Below, one piece after another: positions 35,195-44,421 of a stretch of DNA of 64,000 nt. Where the stretch lies: assembly GCA_900473185.1 (NCBI GenBank), contig UCKU01000013.1, positions 474,396 to 538,395 of the forward strand. Reading direction: 5' to 3'. The translations under genes were made by a program, and so were the position numbers. The DNA comes from Hyphomicrobiales bacterium (GTDB lineage Bacteria; Pseudomonadota; Alphaproteobacteria; Rhizobiales; Rhizobiaceae). The first letter of the stretch is position 1. The number at the start of each line of letters is the position of its first letter. A model generated the notes under the pieces. It saw nothing but the letters and a program-made list of their open reading frames with translations. It was not told the DNA's origin and did no database searches.

Positions 35195-36063
35195 TGACGG
35201 ATATCGCGATCAAGCCGGCCGAAAGCGAAGGCCGCAAATTCATCCGCCAGTTTTTAAAGCGCAAGACAGTCGCCGTTGGCTTGCTCATTCTCACAGTTTT
35301 CGTGCTACTGGCGATCCTGGCGCCATGGGTTGCACCCTATTCGCCGTCGAAGCTCTCGATCATCAACCGTCTGAAGCCACCGAGCGGGACATATTTCTTC
35401 GGCACGGATGAGTTCGGCCGGGATGTGCTGTCGCGCACCATCTTCGCCGGCCGCCTGTCGCTGCTCGTCGGCGTCGCGGTCGTCGCACTTTCGGCGGCGA
35501 TCGGGGTCACGCTCGGACTGCTTGCGGGCTTCTTCAAGAAACTCGACACGCCGATCGCTCGCCTGATCGATGCGATGATGGCCTTCCCGGATATCCTGCT
35601 GGCGATTGCGCTTGTCGCGGCTCTCGGCCCGTCGCTGACGACTGTCATCATTGCGCTGTCGATCGTCTATGCGCCGCGCCTTGCCCGCATCGTTCGCGCC
35701 TCGACCCTCGTGATCCGCGAACTGCCCTATGTCGAGGCGGCACAGGCGCTCGGTATCTCGACTTTCCATATCATGACCCGGCATGTGCTGAGGAACCTGC
35801 TTTCACCAATCATGGTGCAGTCGACTTTCCTCTTTGCGAGCGCCATGCTCGCCGAGGCCGGCCTGTCTTTCCTCGGCCTCGGCGTCAGCCCGGAAATCCC
35901 GACCTGGGGCACGATGATTGCCGCCGGCCGGCAATATATCGGTCAGGCCGACTGGATGACGCTGTTTCCGGGCGTCGCCATCATTCTCTCCGTGCTTTCG
36001 CTCCAGATGGTCGGTGACGGCCTACGCGACATGCTCGATCCCAAACTTCGAAAGGACCTTTAA
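35194..36063 (+). CDS. ABC importer permease, DppC type
   Basis: 289 residues. N-terminal helix at about 27-47, then the segment TYFFGTDEFGRDVLSRTIFAGRLSLLVG of the DppC N-terminal domain, four further helices and the coupling loop PYVEAAQALGISTFHIMTRHVLRNLLSP. The C-terminal DGLRDMLDPKLRKDL is typical. Starts inside the stop codon of the DppB gene and abuts the amidohydrolase gene, whose ATG follows its stop directly. Confidence 0.9.
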   Translation: MTDIAIKPAESEGRKFIRQFLKRKTVAVGLLILTVFVLLAILAPWVAPYSPSKLSIINRLKPPSGTYFFGTDEFGRDVLSRTIFAGRLSLLVGVAVVALSAAIGVTLGLLAGFFKKLDTPIARLIDAMMAFPDILLAIALVAALGPSLTTVIIALSIVYAPRLARIVRASTLVIRELPYVEAAQALGISTFHIMTRHVLRNLLSPIMVQSTFLFASAMLAEAGLSFLGLGVSPEIPTWGTMIAAGRQYIGQADWMTLFPGVAIILSVLSLQMVGDGLRDMLDPKLRKDL

Positions 36064-37272
36064 ATGACCGGTGAAAAAGTGGGCAAGCCGCTCCTCCTCA
36101 CCAACGTAAAGCCTGTTTGCTTCGGGGCTGGCACGCCTGATGGGGCGATCGACATCCTCGTTGATGCAGATGGCAAGATCGCCAAGCTCGGCCCGTCCCT
36201 GGCTGTGGCTGATGACGTGACGCGCGTCGACGGCAAAGGTGCCTTCGTCTCGCCCGGCTGGGTCGACCTGCATGTGCATATCTGGCATGGCGGCACCGAC
36301 ATCTCGATCCGCCCGTCCGAGTGCGGCGTTGAGCGTGGTGTGACGACGCTGGTCGATGCCGGTTCTGCCGGTGAGGCCAATTTCCACGGTTTCCGCGAAT
36401 ATATCATCGAGCCGTCGAAGGAACGCATCAAGGCTTTCCTCAATCTCGGCTCCATCGGCCTGGTTGCCTGCAATCGTGTTGCGGAACTGCGCGACATCAG
36501 GGATATCGACCTTGACCGCATTCTCGAATGCTACGCCGAAAATAGCGAGCACATCGTCGGCATCAAGGTGCGCGCCAGCCACGTCATCACCGGCTCCTGG
36601 GGTGTCACCCCCGTCAAGCTCGGCAAGAAGATCGCCAAGATCCTCAAGGTGCCGATGATGGTGCATGTCGGCGAGCCGCCGGCGCTCTATGACGAAGTCC
36701 TGGAAATCCTCGGCCCCGGCGATGTCGTCACCCACTGCTTCAACGGCAAGGCCGGTTCGAGCATCATGGAGGACGAAGACCTCTTCAATCTCGCCGAACG
36801 CTGCGCATCTGAAGGCATCCGCCTCGACATCGGCCATGGCGGCGCCTCCTTCTCCTTTAAGGTGGCGGAAGCAGCAATTGCCCGTGGCCTGTTGCCGTAT
36901 TCGATCTCGACCGACCTGCATGGCCATTCGATGAACTTCCCGGTCTGGGATCTGGCAACCACCATGTCGAAGCTTCTGTCAGTCGGCATGCCCTTCGACA
37001 AGGTGATCCACGCTGTGACCCATGCGCCAGCCTCGGTTATCAAGCTTTCGATGGACAACCTGCTGACAGTTGGCGCTCAGGCCGAGTTCACGGTCTTCGA
37101 TCTCGTCGATTCTGACCTCGAAGCCACCGATTCCAACGGCGACGTTTCGGTGCTGAAGAAGCTCTTCGAGCCGCGATATGCGGTGCTGGGCAACGAGGCC
37201 TTCACCTCCAGCCGTTACGTGCCGCGTGCCCGCAAGCTGGTGCGCCACAGCCACGGTTATTCCTACCGGTAA
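36064..37272 (+). CDS. Amidohydrolase/deacetylase family metallohydrolase
   Basis: 402 residues. The amidohydrolase TIM-barrel metal motifs are visible: DLHVHIWHGG (HxH) near residue 75, a probable bridging lysine in IVGIKVRASHV, histidines in MMVHVGEPP and VVTHCFNG, and the catalytic aspartate in SISTDLHGHSM. The family resembles the EF_0837-type enzymes encoded next to SelA-like PLP proteins. It probably removes an acyl group or opens a ring in the imported compound. It is the fourth gene of the operon, directly after the DppC stop, and shares its ribosome site with the permease end. Confidence 0.83.
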   Translation: MTGEKVGKPLLLTNVKPVCFGAGTPDGAIDILVDADGKIAKLGPSLAVADDVTRVDGKGAFVSPGWVDLHVHIWHGGTDISIRPSECGVERGVTTLVDAGSAGEANFHGFREYIIEPSKERIKAFLNLGSIGLVACNRVAELRDIRDIDLDRILECYAENSEHIVGIKVRASHVITGSWGVTPVKLGKKIAKILKVPMMVHVGEPPALYDEVLEILGPGDVVTHCFNGKAGSSIMEDEDLFNLAERCASEGIRLDIGHGGASFSFKVAEAAIARGLLPYSISTDLHGHSMNFPVWDLATTMSKLLSVGMPFDKVIHAVTHAPASVIKLSMDNLLTVGAQAEFTVFDLVDSDLEATDSNGDVSVLKKLFEPRYAVLGNEAFTSSRYVPRARKLVRHSHGYSYR

Positions 37273-37308
37273 GACCAGAACACAAGACATAGCATGACAG
37301 GAGTTTGC

Positions 37309-37827
37309 GTGAATCAGTCTTCCGCCACCGCCGGCCCGCCCGTTACCGCAGGTCAGCCCAGCACGTCACCCTATGAGCGGCTAGCAGCGCTTGGCATCAA
37401 GCTTCCGGCCCCGCCGCCGCCGATCGCTAATTTCGTCACCCATGTGCAGGAAGGCAACATGCTTTACCTGTCGGGGCAGGGGCCTCGCGAGCCTGATGGA
37501 TTCATGCATGTCGGCAAGGTCGGCGCCGAGGTCGGCGTCGAAGCCGCCTACGCGCATGCAAAACTCACCGGCGTCAATCTGCTTTCCGTCATGCATGAGG
37601 CGCTCGGCGACCTTTCGCGTGTCAAGCGTGTCGTCAAGCTGCTCGGCATGGTCAATGCCGTGCCGCATTTCGTCGACCATCCTGCCGTCATCAACGGCTG
37701 CTCGGATCTCTTCATCGATGTCTTCGGTGAAGAGGTCGGACAGCATGCCCGCTCTGCCGTCGGCTTCGGATCGCTGCCAGGCAACATCACCGTCGAAATC
37801 GAGGCCATCGTCGCGCTCAGGGATTAA
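37309..37827 (+). CDS. RidA-fold (YjgF-like) protein
   Basis: 172 residues from the GTG at 37309, which has ACAGGAG 5 bases upstream; an ATG at 37294 is less likely. The YjgF/YER057c/UK114 fold is evident from YLSGQGPREPDG, NLLSVMHEALGDLSRVKRVVKLLGMVNAVPHF and the end GNITVEIEAIVALRD. The position of the catalytic arginine of RidA (as in ARLPK of E. coli) reads GSLPG here, so it is not a canonical imine deaminase. It belongs to the longer Arg-less branch whose role is unknown. Its place next to a PLP enzyme suggests handling of an unstable enamine or imine intermediate. Confidence 0.82.
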   Translation: MNQSSATAGPPVTAGQPSTSPYERLAALGIKLPAPPPPIANFVTHVQEGNMLYLSGQGPREPDGFMHVGKVGAEVGVEAAYAHAKLTGVNLLSVMHEALGDLSRVKRVVKLLGMVNAVPHFVDHPAVINGCSDLFIDVFGEEVGQHARSAVGFGSLPGNITVEIEAIVALRD

Positions 37828-37878
37828 TGAGGATGCGCATGATTGCTCCGGCCCAACAGATTGAAATTGGAGACACCC

Positions 37879-39075
37879 ATGTCTGAGGACATCCGCACAT
37901 CGATCGGCCTTCGCCCGGTCATCAACGTTTCCGGCACCATGACCAGCCTCGGCGCCTCGATCGTCGTTCCCGAGGCCATCGCCGCCATGTCGTCGATCCT
38001 GCCGCAGTTCGTTGAGGTCAACGATTTGCAGCGCAAGGCGAGCGCCGTCATTGCGCGGCTGACCGGCGGCGAGGCGGGCTTTGTGACCGCCTCCTGCTCG
38101 GCTGGCATTTCGCTCGCCGTCGCAGGCGCCATCACCGGCAACAATCTGCTTGCCATCGAAAAGCTGCCGGATGTCGTCCCGGGAAAGAACGAAGTTCTCG
38201 TCCAGATGGGCCACGTCGTCAGCTATGGCGCGCCGGTCGATCAGGCGATCCGGCTTGCCGGCGGCAAGGTCGTGTTGGTCGGTCAGGCCACCTCTACGCA
38301 CCGCTTCCACATGGAGCATGCGATTACCGAGAAGACGGCCGCCGCCGTCTATGTCGTTTCGCATCACGTGGTCGACTATGGCCTGCTAAACCTCAACGAA
38401 TTCGTCGAGATCGCCCATGCCAAGGGTGTCCCCGTCATCGTCGATGCGGCCTCGGAATATGATCTGCGGATATTCCTGGAGCAGGGGGCTGATGTGGTGC
38501 TCTATTCCGGCCACAAGTTCCTGGGCGGCCCGACCTCGGGCATCGTCGCCGGCAAGAAGGAACTGGTACGCAACGCCTTCCTGCAGAATATGGGCATCGG
38601 CCGCGGCATGAAGGTCGGCAAGGAAAGCATCTTCGGCGTCATGGCAGCGCTCGAGGCCTGGGAAAAGCGTGACCACGCCGGTATCCGCGAGCGCGAGACG
38701 AGCTACCTCAACCTCTGGAAACGGACGCTCGACGGTCGCCCCGGCGTGACCGCACTGATCGAGCCGGACCCGACCAACAACCCGCTCGATCGCATGCGGG
38801 TGATCATCGATACCGATGAGGCCCATATCACCGCCTGGGACCTTGCCGATGCGCTCGGTCGCGGCTCGCCGCCGATCATCGTACGCGATCACGAAGTCGA
38901 GCATCGCTACTTCTATCTCGATCCGTGCAACCTGCACCCAGGGCAGGAGAAGATCGTCGCCAGCCGTCTGGCCGAGGAACTCGACAAGGCGCGCGCCTCC
39001 AACGAGATCATCGCGACACCAATCGAAAACCGCAGCAAGCGACGTTTCGAAGGTGTGCTGAAGTGGCCGGATTGA
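37879..39075 (+). CDS. SelA-like PLP-dependent enzyme (aminotransferase V superfamily)
   Basis: 398 residues from the ATG at 37879 (GGAG upstream). It looks like the SelA/DgaE-type group of PLP enzymes: opening LRPVINVSGTMTSLGASIVVPEA, VNDLQRKASAVIARLTGGE, FVTASCSAGISLAVAGAI, the cofactor-site DAASEYDLR, and the PLP-binding lysine in LYSGHKFLGGPTSG. Relatives include D-glucosaminate ammonia lyase and other beta-eliminating ammonia lyases. With the amidohydrolase and the RidA-fold protein it likely forms a route of uptake, deacylation and deamination. True selenocysteine synthesis is unlikely because no selB or selC gene was seen nearby. Confidence 0.83.
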   Translation: MSEDIRTSIGLRPVINVSGTMTSLGASIVVPEAIAAMSSILPQFVEVNDLQRKASAVIARLTGGEAGFVTASCSAGISLAVAGAITGNNLLAIEKLPDVVPGKNEVLVQMGHVVSYGAPVDQAIRLAGGKVVLVGQATSTHRFHMEHAITEKTAAAVYVVSHHVVDYGLLNLNEFVEIAHAKGVPVIVDAASEYDLRIFLEQGADVVLYSGHKFLGGPTSGIVAGKKELVRNAFLQNMGIGRGMKVGKESIFGVMAALEAWEKRDHAGIRERETSYLNLWKRTLDGRPGVTALIEPDPTNNPLDRMRVIIDTDEAHITAWDLADALGRGSPPIIVRDHEVEHRYFYLDPCNLHPGQEKIVASRLAEELDKARASNEIIATPIENRSKRRFEGVLKWPD

Positions 39076-39111
39076 TCCGAAAACCAAGGCGCGAATTCTG
39101 AGGAGGCGATC

Positions 39112-40947
<1,836 letters not shown>

Positions 40948-41008
40948 GCGCAGCATAGGAATGGCGGTTTTCGCTGCCATGGCGTCTATATAGCTGCTTC
41001 AGAAAATC

Positions 41009-41206
41009 CTAGTGCCTGGTATCGTCGGCTCGCAGCTGATCGATCGCGTCAAGCGCTTCGTCTGCCGTCCAGCCGGCGCGCAAGGCAGCCGCCACGAGCC
41101 GGACTTCCGCCTCCATTTCCAGCCTCAGGAAAAGTCCCTCCAGGGCCTCCTTTGCGGTGACCACGTGATCGTCATGCGGCACAACGTTAGCAATCCGTGA
41201 GGTCAT
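41009..41206 (-). CDS. Small conserved-looking protein of unknown function
   Basis: 65 residues from the ATG at 41206, with an AAGGA ribosome site about 9 bases upstream; a GTG at 41212 is an alternative. The protein is highly acidic and helical (VTAKEALEGLFLRLEMEAEVRLVAAALRAGWTADEALDAIDQL), which looks like a compact two-helix domain, and the codon use matches neighbouring genes. No family recognised. It lies alone between the second importer operon and a cyclase gene. Confidence 0.6.
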   Translation of the reverse strand: MTSRIANVVPHDDHVVTAKEALEGLFLRLEMEAEVRLVAAALRAGWTADEALDAIDQLRADDTRH

Positions 41207-41454
41207 TGACACGTTCCTTCCTCGATGTGGGTTGTGCTTCTTGTTAGGGCGATAACAGGTTCTTCGCGTCCCAGAGACTATTTACGCGCCTGCGTTGATT
41301 TTGTTCCATGTATTTTTCTGCTACCGACGCGAGCATTAAGTGTTTTCGTTGTGTTCCGGTCCTATGGCCGTGGTTGACACGACCAATGGACCGTTGACGA
41401 AATTACGGTAGAACGACAGACCTCCACACATCCCGGAGGCCAAGGGACCGTATC

Positions 41455-42630
41455 ATGCCACATTTGCAGGAACTGATCGACTGGATTATTGCCGAAGGAC
41501 TATCGACCGATACGATCGAGACCGTTCTGCAAGGTGTGGCGGAGCGGCTGATGGACCTCGGATATCCGATCATTCGTGCGTCGATCGCTATGCCGTCGAT
41601 CGATCCCCTGCAACGCGGGTCTTCAGTCGCATGGTACCGATCGTCCGGCTTCATGACGGAAGTTCAAGGACATGACGAAGCGGGTCAAGAGTTGTTTCAG
41701 CGCTCGCCCGTTGCTTATCTCCTGACAAACAATCTCGATTACGCCCGCTGGAAATTGCCACCCGGACCCGACGCGCCACCGATCCGACTCCTGACCGAGC
41801 TGACCGAGCTCGGGGCCACCGATTACCTGATGAAACTCGCTCGATTCCCCGGGGATACTGCGCTTGCGGGTGTCAGCTTCTCCCTGGCCGTCGATAATCC
41901 CGACGGATTTTCCGATTACCAGATTGCGGAATTGCGGCGGTTGATGCCGGCGCTGACCCTGACCTGCTGCCGGATCGCAACGACACGTGTCGCGACGGAC
42001 GTGCTGGCGATCTACACCGGTGCAGGAACCAGCGACCGTATTCTCAGCGGTCATATACGCCGCGGCGATGGCACGGCGATCTATGCGGCAATCCTTCTGG
42101 CCGATCTCAAGAGCTTCACATCGCTCAATGAAAAGCATCAGCCAGAGCGCATTGTCGCCTGGCTGAACGAGCATTTCGAAGCGATCGGCGCTCCGGTCGA
42201 GCAGGAGGGCGGAGAGATCCTGAAATTCATGGGCGACAGTCTGCTCGCCATTTTCTCTGCCGATATCGGGGATCCGGCGGAAGCATGCCAGCGCGCCCTA
42301 TCGGCGGCGCGGGCGGCGATGGAAGCCAATGCTGAGGTCAACCGAAAGCGGGCGGAAACGGGAGAACCGCAACTGCTCGTCGATATCGTCCTTCACGTCG
42401 GCGAAGTCTTCTACGGAAATGTCGGCGCGGCGCGGCGTCTCGATTTCACGGCGATCGGCCGGGCGGTCAACGAAGCGGCTCGCATGGAAAAGTTCGCCGA
42501 TGTGATCGGGCGCAACCTGCTCGCATCCGCCGATTTCGTTTCGCGGGTGCCAGGGCGTTTCGAGGAAGCGGGTACGTTTTCCCTGAAAGGTGTCGCTCGT
42601 CCGGCTGCGATATATGCCTGGCCGGATTGA
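41455..42630 (+). CDS. Class III adenylate/guanylate cyclase
   Basis: 391 residues. C-terminal catalytic domain from about residue 205: metal motif AILLADLKSFTSLNEKH, second aspartate in LKFMGDSLLAIF, and LDFTAIGRAVNEAARMEK. The Lys of EILKFMGD and Asp of LDFTAIG point to ATP as substrate. The N-terminal half resembles that of the cyclase at 3355-4413 (LIDWIIAEG / LAWLIDEAG openings and similar later spacing), so the two are paralogues of one design. No membrane segment is obvious. It ends next to the flagellin terminator and may or may not be linked to motility. Confidence 0.88.
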   Translation: MPHLQELIDWIIAEGLSTDTIETVLQGVAERLMDLGYPIIRASIAMPSIDPLQRGSSVAWYRSSGFMTEVQGHDEAGQELFQRSPVAYLLTNNLDYARWKLPPGPDAPPIRLLTELTELGATDYLMKLARFPGDTALAGVSFSLAVDNPDGFSDYQIAELRRLMPALTLTCCRIATTRVATDVLAIYTGAGTSDRILSGHIRRGDGTAIYAAILLADLKSFTSLNEKHQPERIVAWLNEHFEAIGAPVEQEGGEILKFMGDSLLAIFSADIGDPAEACQRALSAARAAMEANAEVNRKRAETGEPQLLVDIVLHVGEVFYGNVGAARRLDFTAIGRAVNEAARMEKFADVIGRNLLASADFVSRVPGRFEEAGTFSLKGVARPAAIYAWPD

Positions 42631-42676
42631 TATCCGAGCTGGCGATCCGGCTGGAGTAGAGCCCTGATTAAAACCA

Positions 42677-42701
42677 AGGCCCAGCCATCACGGCTGGGCC
42701 T
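42677..42701 (-). terminator. Intrinsic terminator of the flagellin gene
   Basis: Perfect 10-bp stem AGGCCCAGCC / GGCTGGGCCT with a 5-base loop. Read on the minus strand it is followed by TGGTTTTAA, so it should end flagellin transcription; it may also serve the cyclase gene from the other side. Confidence 0.75.
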
Positions 42702-42732
42702 CCGGATTCCGACTGTATGGATCGCTCGGCTA

Positions 42733-43644
42733 TTAGCCACGGAAGAGCGACAGGATGTTCTGCGAGGAGGAATTGGCGATCGAAAGCGATTGGATTGCGA
42801 GTTGTTGCTGTGTCTGCAATGCCGTCAGCCTGCTCGATTCCTCTTCCATGTTCGCATCCACGAGGCGGCCTACGCCGGAGTCGATCGAGTCAGAGAGTGC
42901 GCTGACGAATGTCTCCTGATTGTCGATGCGGGTTGAAATCGAACCCAGCTGAGCACCGGCAGTGGTCATGGCAGAGAGTGCGGATTCGACCGTCGAAAGC
43001 GCGGACTGGATCTGGCCGGTGGTGAAGTTGGTGATGTCAAGCGAGAAAACCGAATCGCCGTTTGCATCTGCCGTTCCGAGAATGCCCAAGGAGGTATCGA
43101 TCGTGCCGCTGGTGGTCATGCCGAACAGCACGTTGCCGCTGGAGGCCGTACTCAGAACATAGTCGGTCATCTTGACCGAGACGGCGCCCGAACCGTCGCG
43201 GACGAAAGAGGATACGACACTCTTGGTGCCGTCGGCGCCCGCAACCCAGTTTTCACCGGAGAAGGAGGCGGATTGGGCGACGCTGAGCAGCTGCTGCTGA
43301 AGCTGCGAAACTTCTTCCTGGACCTTCGTCTTGTCGACGCCTTCTTCTGTTGCTGCCACGAGCTTGGCCTTGATCTGGTCGACCACGTCGATGGCGCTGT
43401 CCATGGCAGTGTAGGCGGTATCGACCTTTGCTGCGCCAAGGCCGAGAGCGTCGGACACGGCCGAAAGCGCCTTGTTGTCGGATCGCATCGTCGTTGCAAT
43501 CGACCAATACGCCGCATTGTCAGATGCCTTATCGACGCGATAGCCTGTCGATACCGCGTTTTGTGTCTGCTGCATATTGCTGCTGATGGTGCGCAACGTC
43601 TGCAGCGCTGCCATCGCGGAGTTGTTCGTATTGATGCTCGTCAT
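42733..43644 (-). CDS. Flagellin
   Basis: 303 residues, with both conserved flagellin ends: N-terminal TNNSAMAALQTLRTISSNMQQTQNAVSTGYRV and C-terminal RLTALQTQQQLAIQSLSIANSSSQNILSLFRG. The central region is short and threonine/serine-rich. It is of the size typical of rhizobial flagellins, which are exported and polymerise into the filament. A single flagellin gene is present here; rhizobia usually have several, so others may lie elsewhere. The upstream 460 bases hold its promoter region and a direct repeat. Confidence 0.93.
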   Translation of the reverse strand: MTSINTNNSAMAALQTLRTISSNMQQTQNAVSTGYRVDKASDNAAYWSIATTMRSDNKALSAVSDALGLGAAKVDTAYTAMDSAIDVVDQIKAKLVAATEEGVDKTKVQEEVSQLQQQLLSVAQSASFSGENWVAGADGTKSVVSSFVRDGSGAVSVKMTDYVLSTASSGNVLFGMTTSGTIDTSLGILGTADANGDSVFSLDITNFTTGQIQSALSTVESALSAMTTAGAQLGSISTRIDNQETFVSALSDSIDSGVGRLVDANMEEESSRLTALQTQQQLAIQSLSIANSSSQNILSLFRG

Positions 43645-44008
43645 CGTGAAATCGCCCGTCTAAACAAAGTTTGGGGTTCGACATTCCGGAAATGACCGGA
43701 TCGTGCTGAGCGGCTTCATGCCTATCGTCCCGATTGGTTGGGCCGATTCATCACGGGCAAGGGGAAGTCAAGAAGCTGCCGCGGCATGGCCTCTCGACGA
43801 CGGGATAGTTTATAGTACCTAAAAGTACCTTAATTATTAACAAGGCGGACCGGCATTCGAAAGCGCGTGAAAAATTCCGATGGAATTGAGCTGCTGGGGA
43901 CAGGAGGGATTGCCACTAGGATCGCGATTCGTGCGCGATGGCGGCATCGATGTTAGGACCGCCTTTGGAGGGGGCGCTTCCGGAAGAGGTTTTTAAAAAC
44001 CGCGCAGC
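43645..44008. promoter_or_regulatory. Flagellin upstream region with a direct repeat
   Basis: No gene is visible. At 43814-43830 the heptamer AGTACCT occurs twice, 10 bases apart (centre to centre one helix turn), about 180 bases before the flagellin start. The region from about 43800 to 43850 is unusually AT-rich. A sigma-28-type promoter was not recognised with confidence. Confidence 0.35.
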
Positions 44009-44034
44009 AAAAAAGGGGCGATGTGCTCGCCCCT
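44009..44034 (-). terminator. Intrinsic terminator of the DUF1217 operon
   Basis: Stem AGGGGCGA / TCGCCCCT with loop TGTGC. Read on the minus strand it is followed by six T, the form of a Rho-independent terminator, 77 bases after the stop of the 44111-44416 gene. Confidence 0.8.
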
Positions 44035-44110
44035 CCTCAAATTAGATCGCAGATATGGTGTCAGCACCCGAACTGATCCGATGGATCAGCGGGCAGAGGT
44101 GTCGCGCCGG

Positions 44111-44416
44111 TTATGAATGCAAGCGGAGGTACGGCTTGATCGCGCCGATTGCTTCGATCCAGATATCGAAAGCCGAGTGAGCGAGCAGATTTGCGGCAAT
44201 TCTGTCGCAAAACTTTTCGATCTCCGGAGGAATATCCTCGATTGCAGTGCCGCTGGTGTCAAAGACGCCGCGGCGCGGCCATGCGCGTGTCTGTGCTGGA
44301 TAGCGGGGTTCGCCGATGAAAGGCAGCATGTCGATCAGCGAACATGCGAGCTTATAGGCCATCTCTTCCTGGCATTCGATGACAGGAAGGTAGTCGTGAG
44401 AAAACATCGCGTCCAT
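44111..44416 (-). CDS. Small protein downstream of the DUF1217 gene
   Basis: 101 residues, starting 5 bases after the DUF1217 stop and therefore likely co-expressed and flagellum-related. No family recognised. It has an acidic helical C-terminal half (DIPPEIEKFCDRIAANLLAHSAFDIWIEAIGAIKPYLRLHS). It could be a chaperone or regulator of the DUF1217 protein, but that is inference from position only. Confidence 0.6.
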   Translation of the reverse strand: MDAMFSHDYLPVIECQEEMAYKLACSLIDMLPFIGEPRYPAQTRAWPRRGVFDTSGTAIEDIPPEIEKFCDRIAANLLAHSAFDIWIEAIGAIKPYLRLHS

Positions 44417-44421
44417 GGTGT

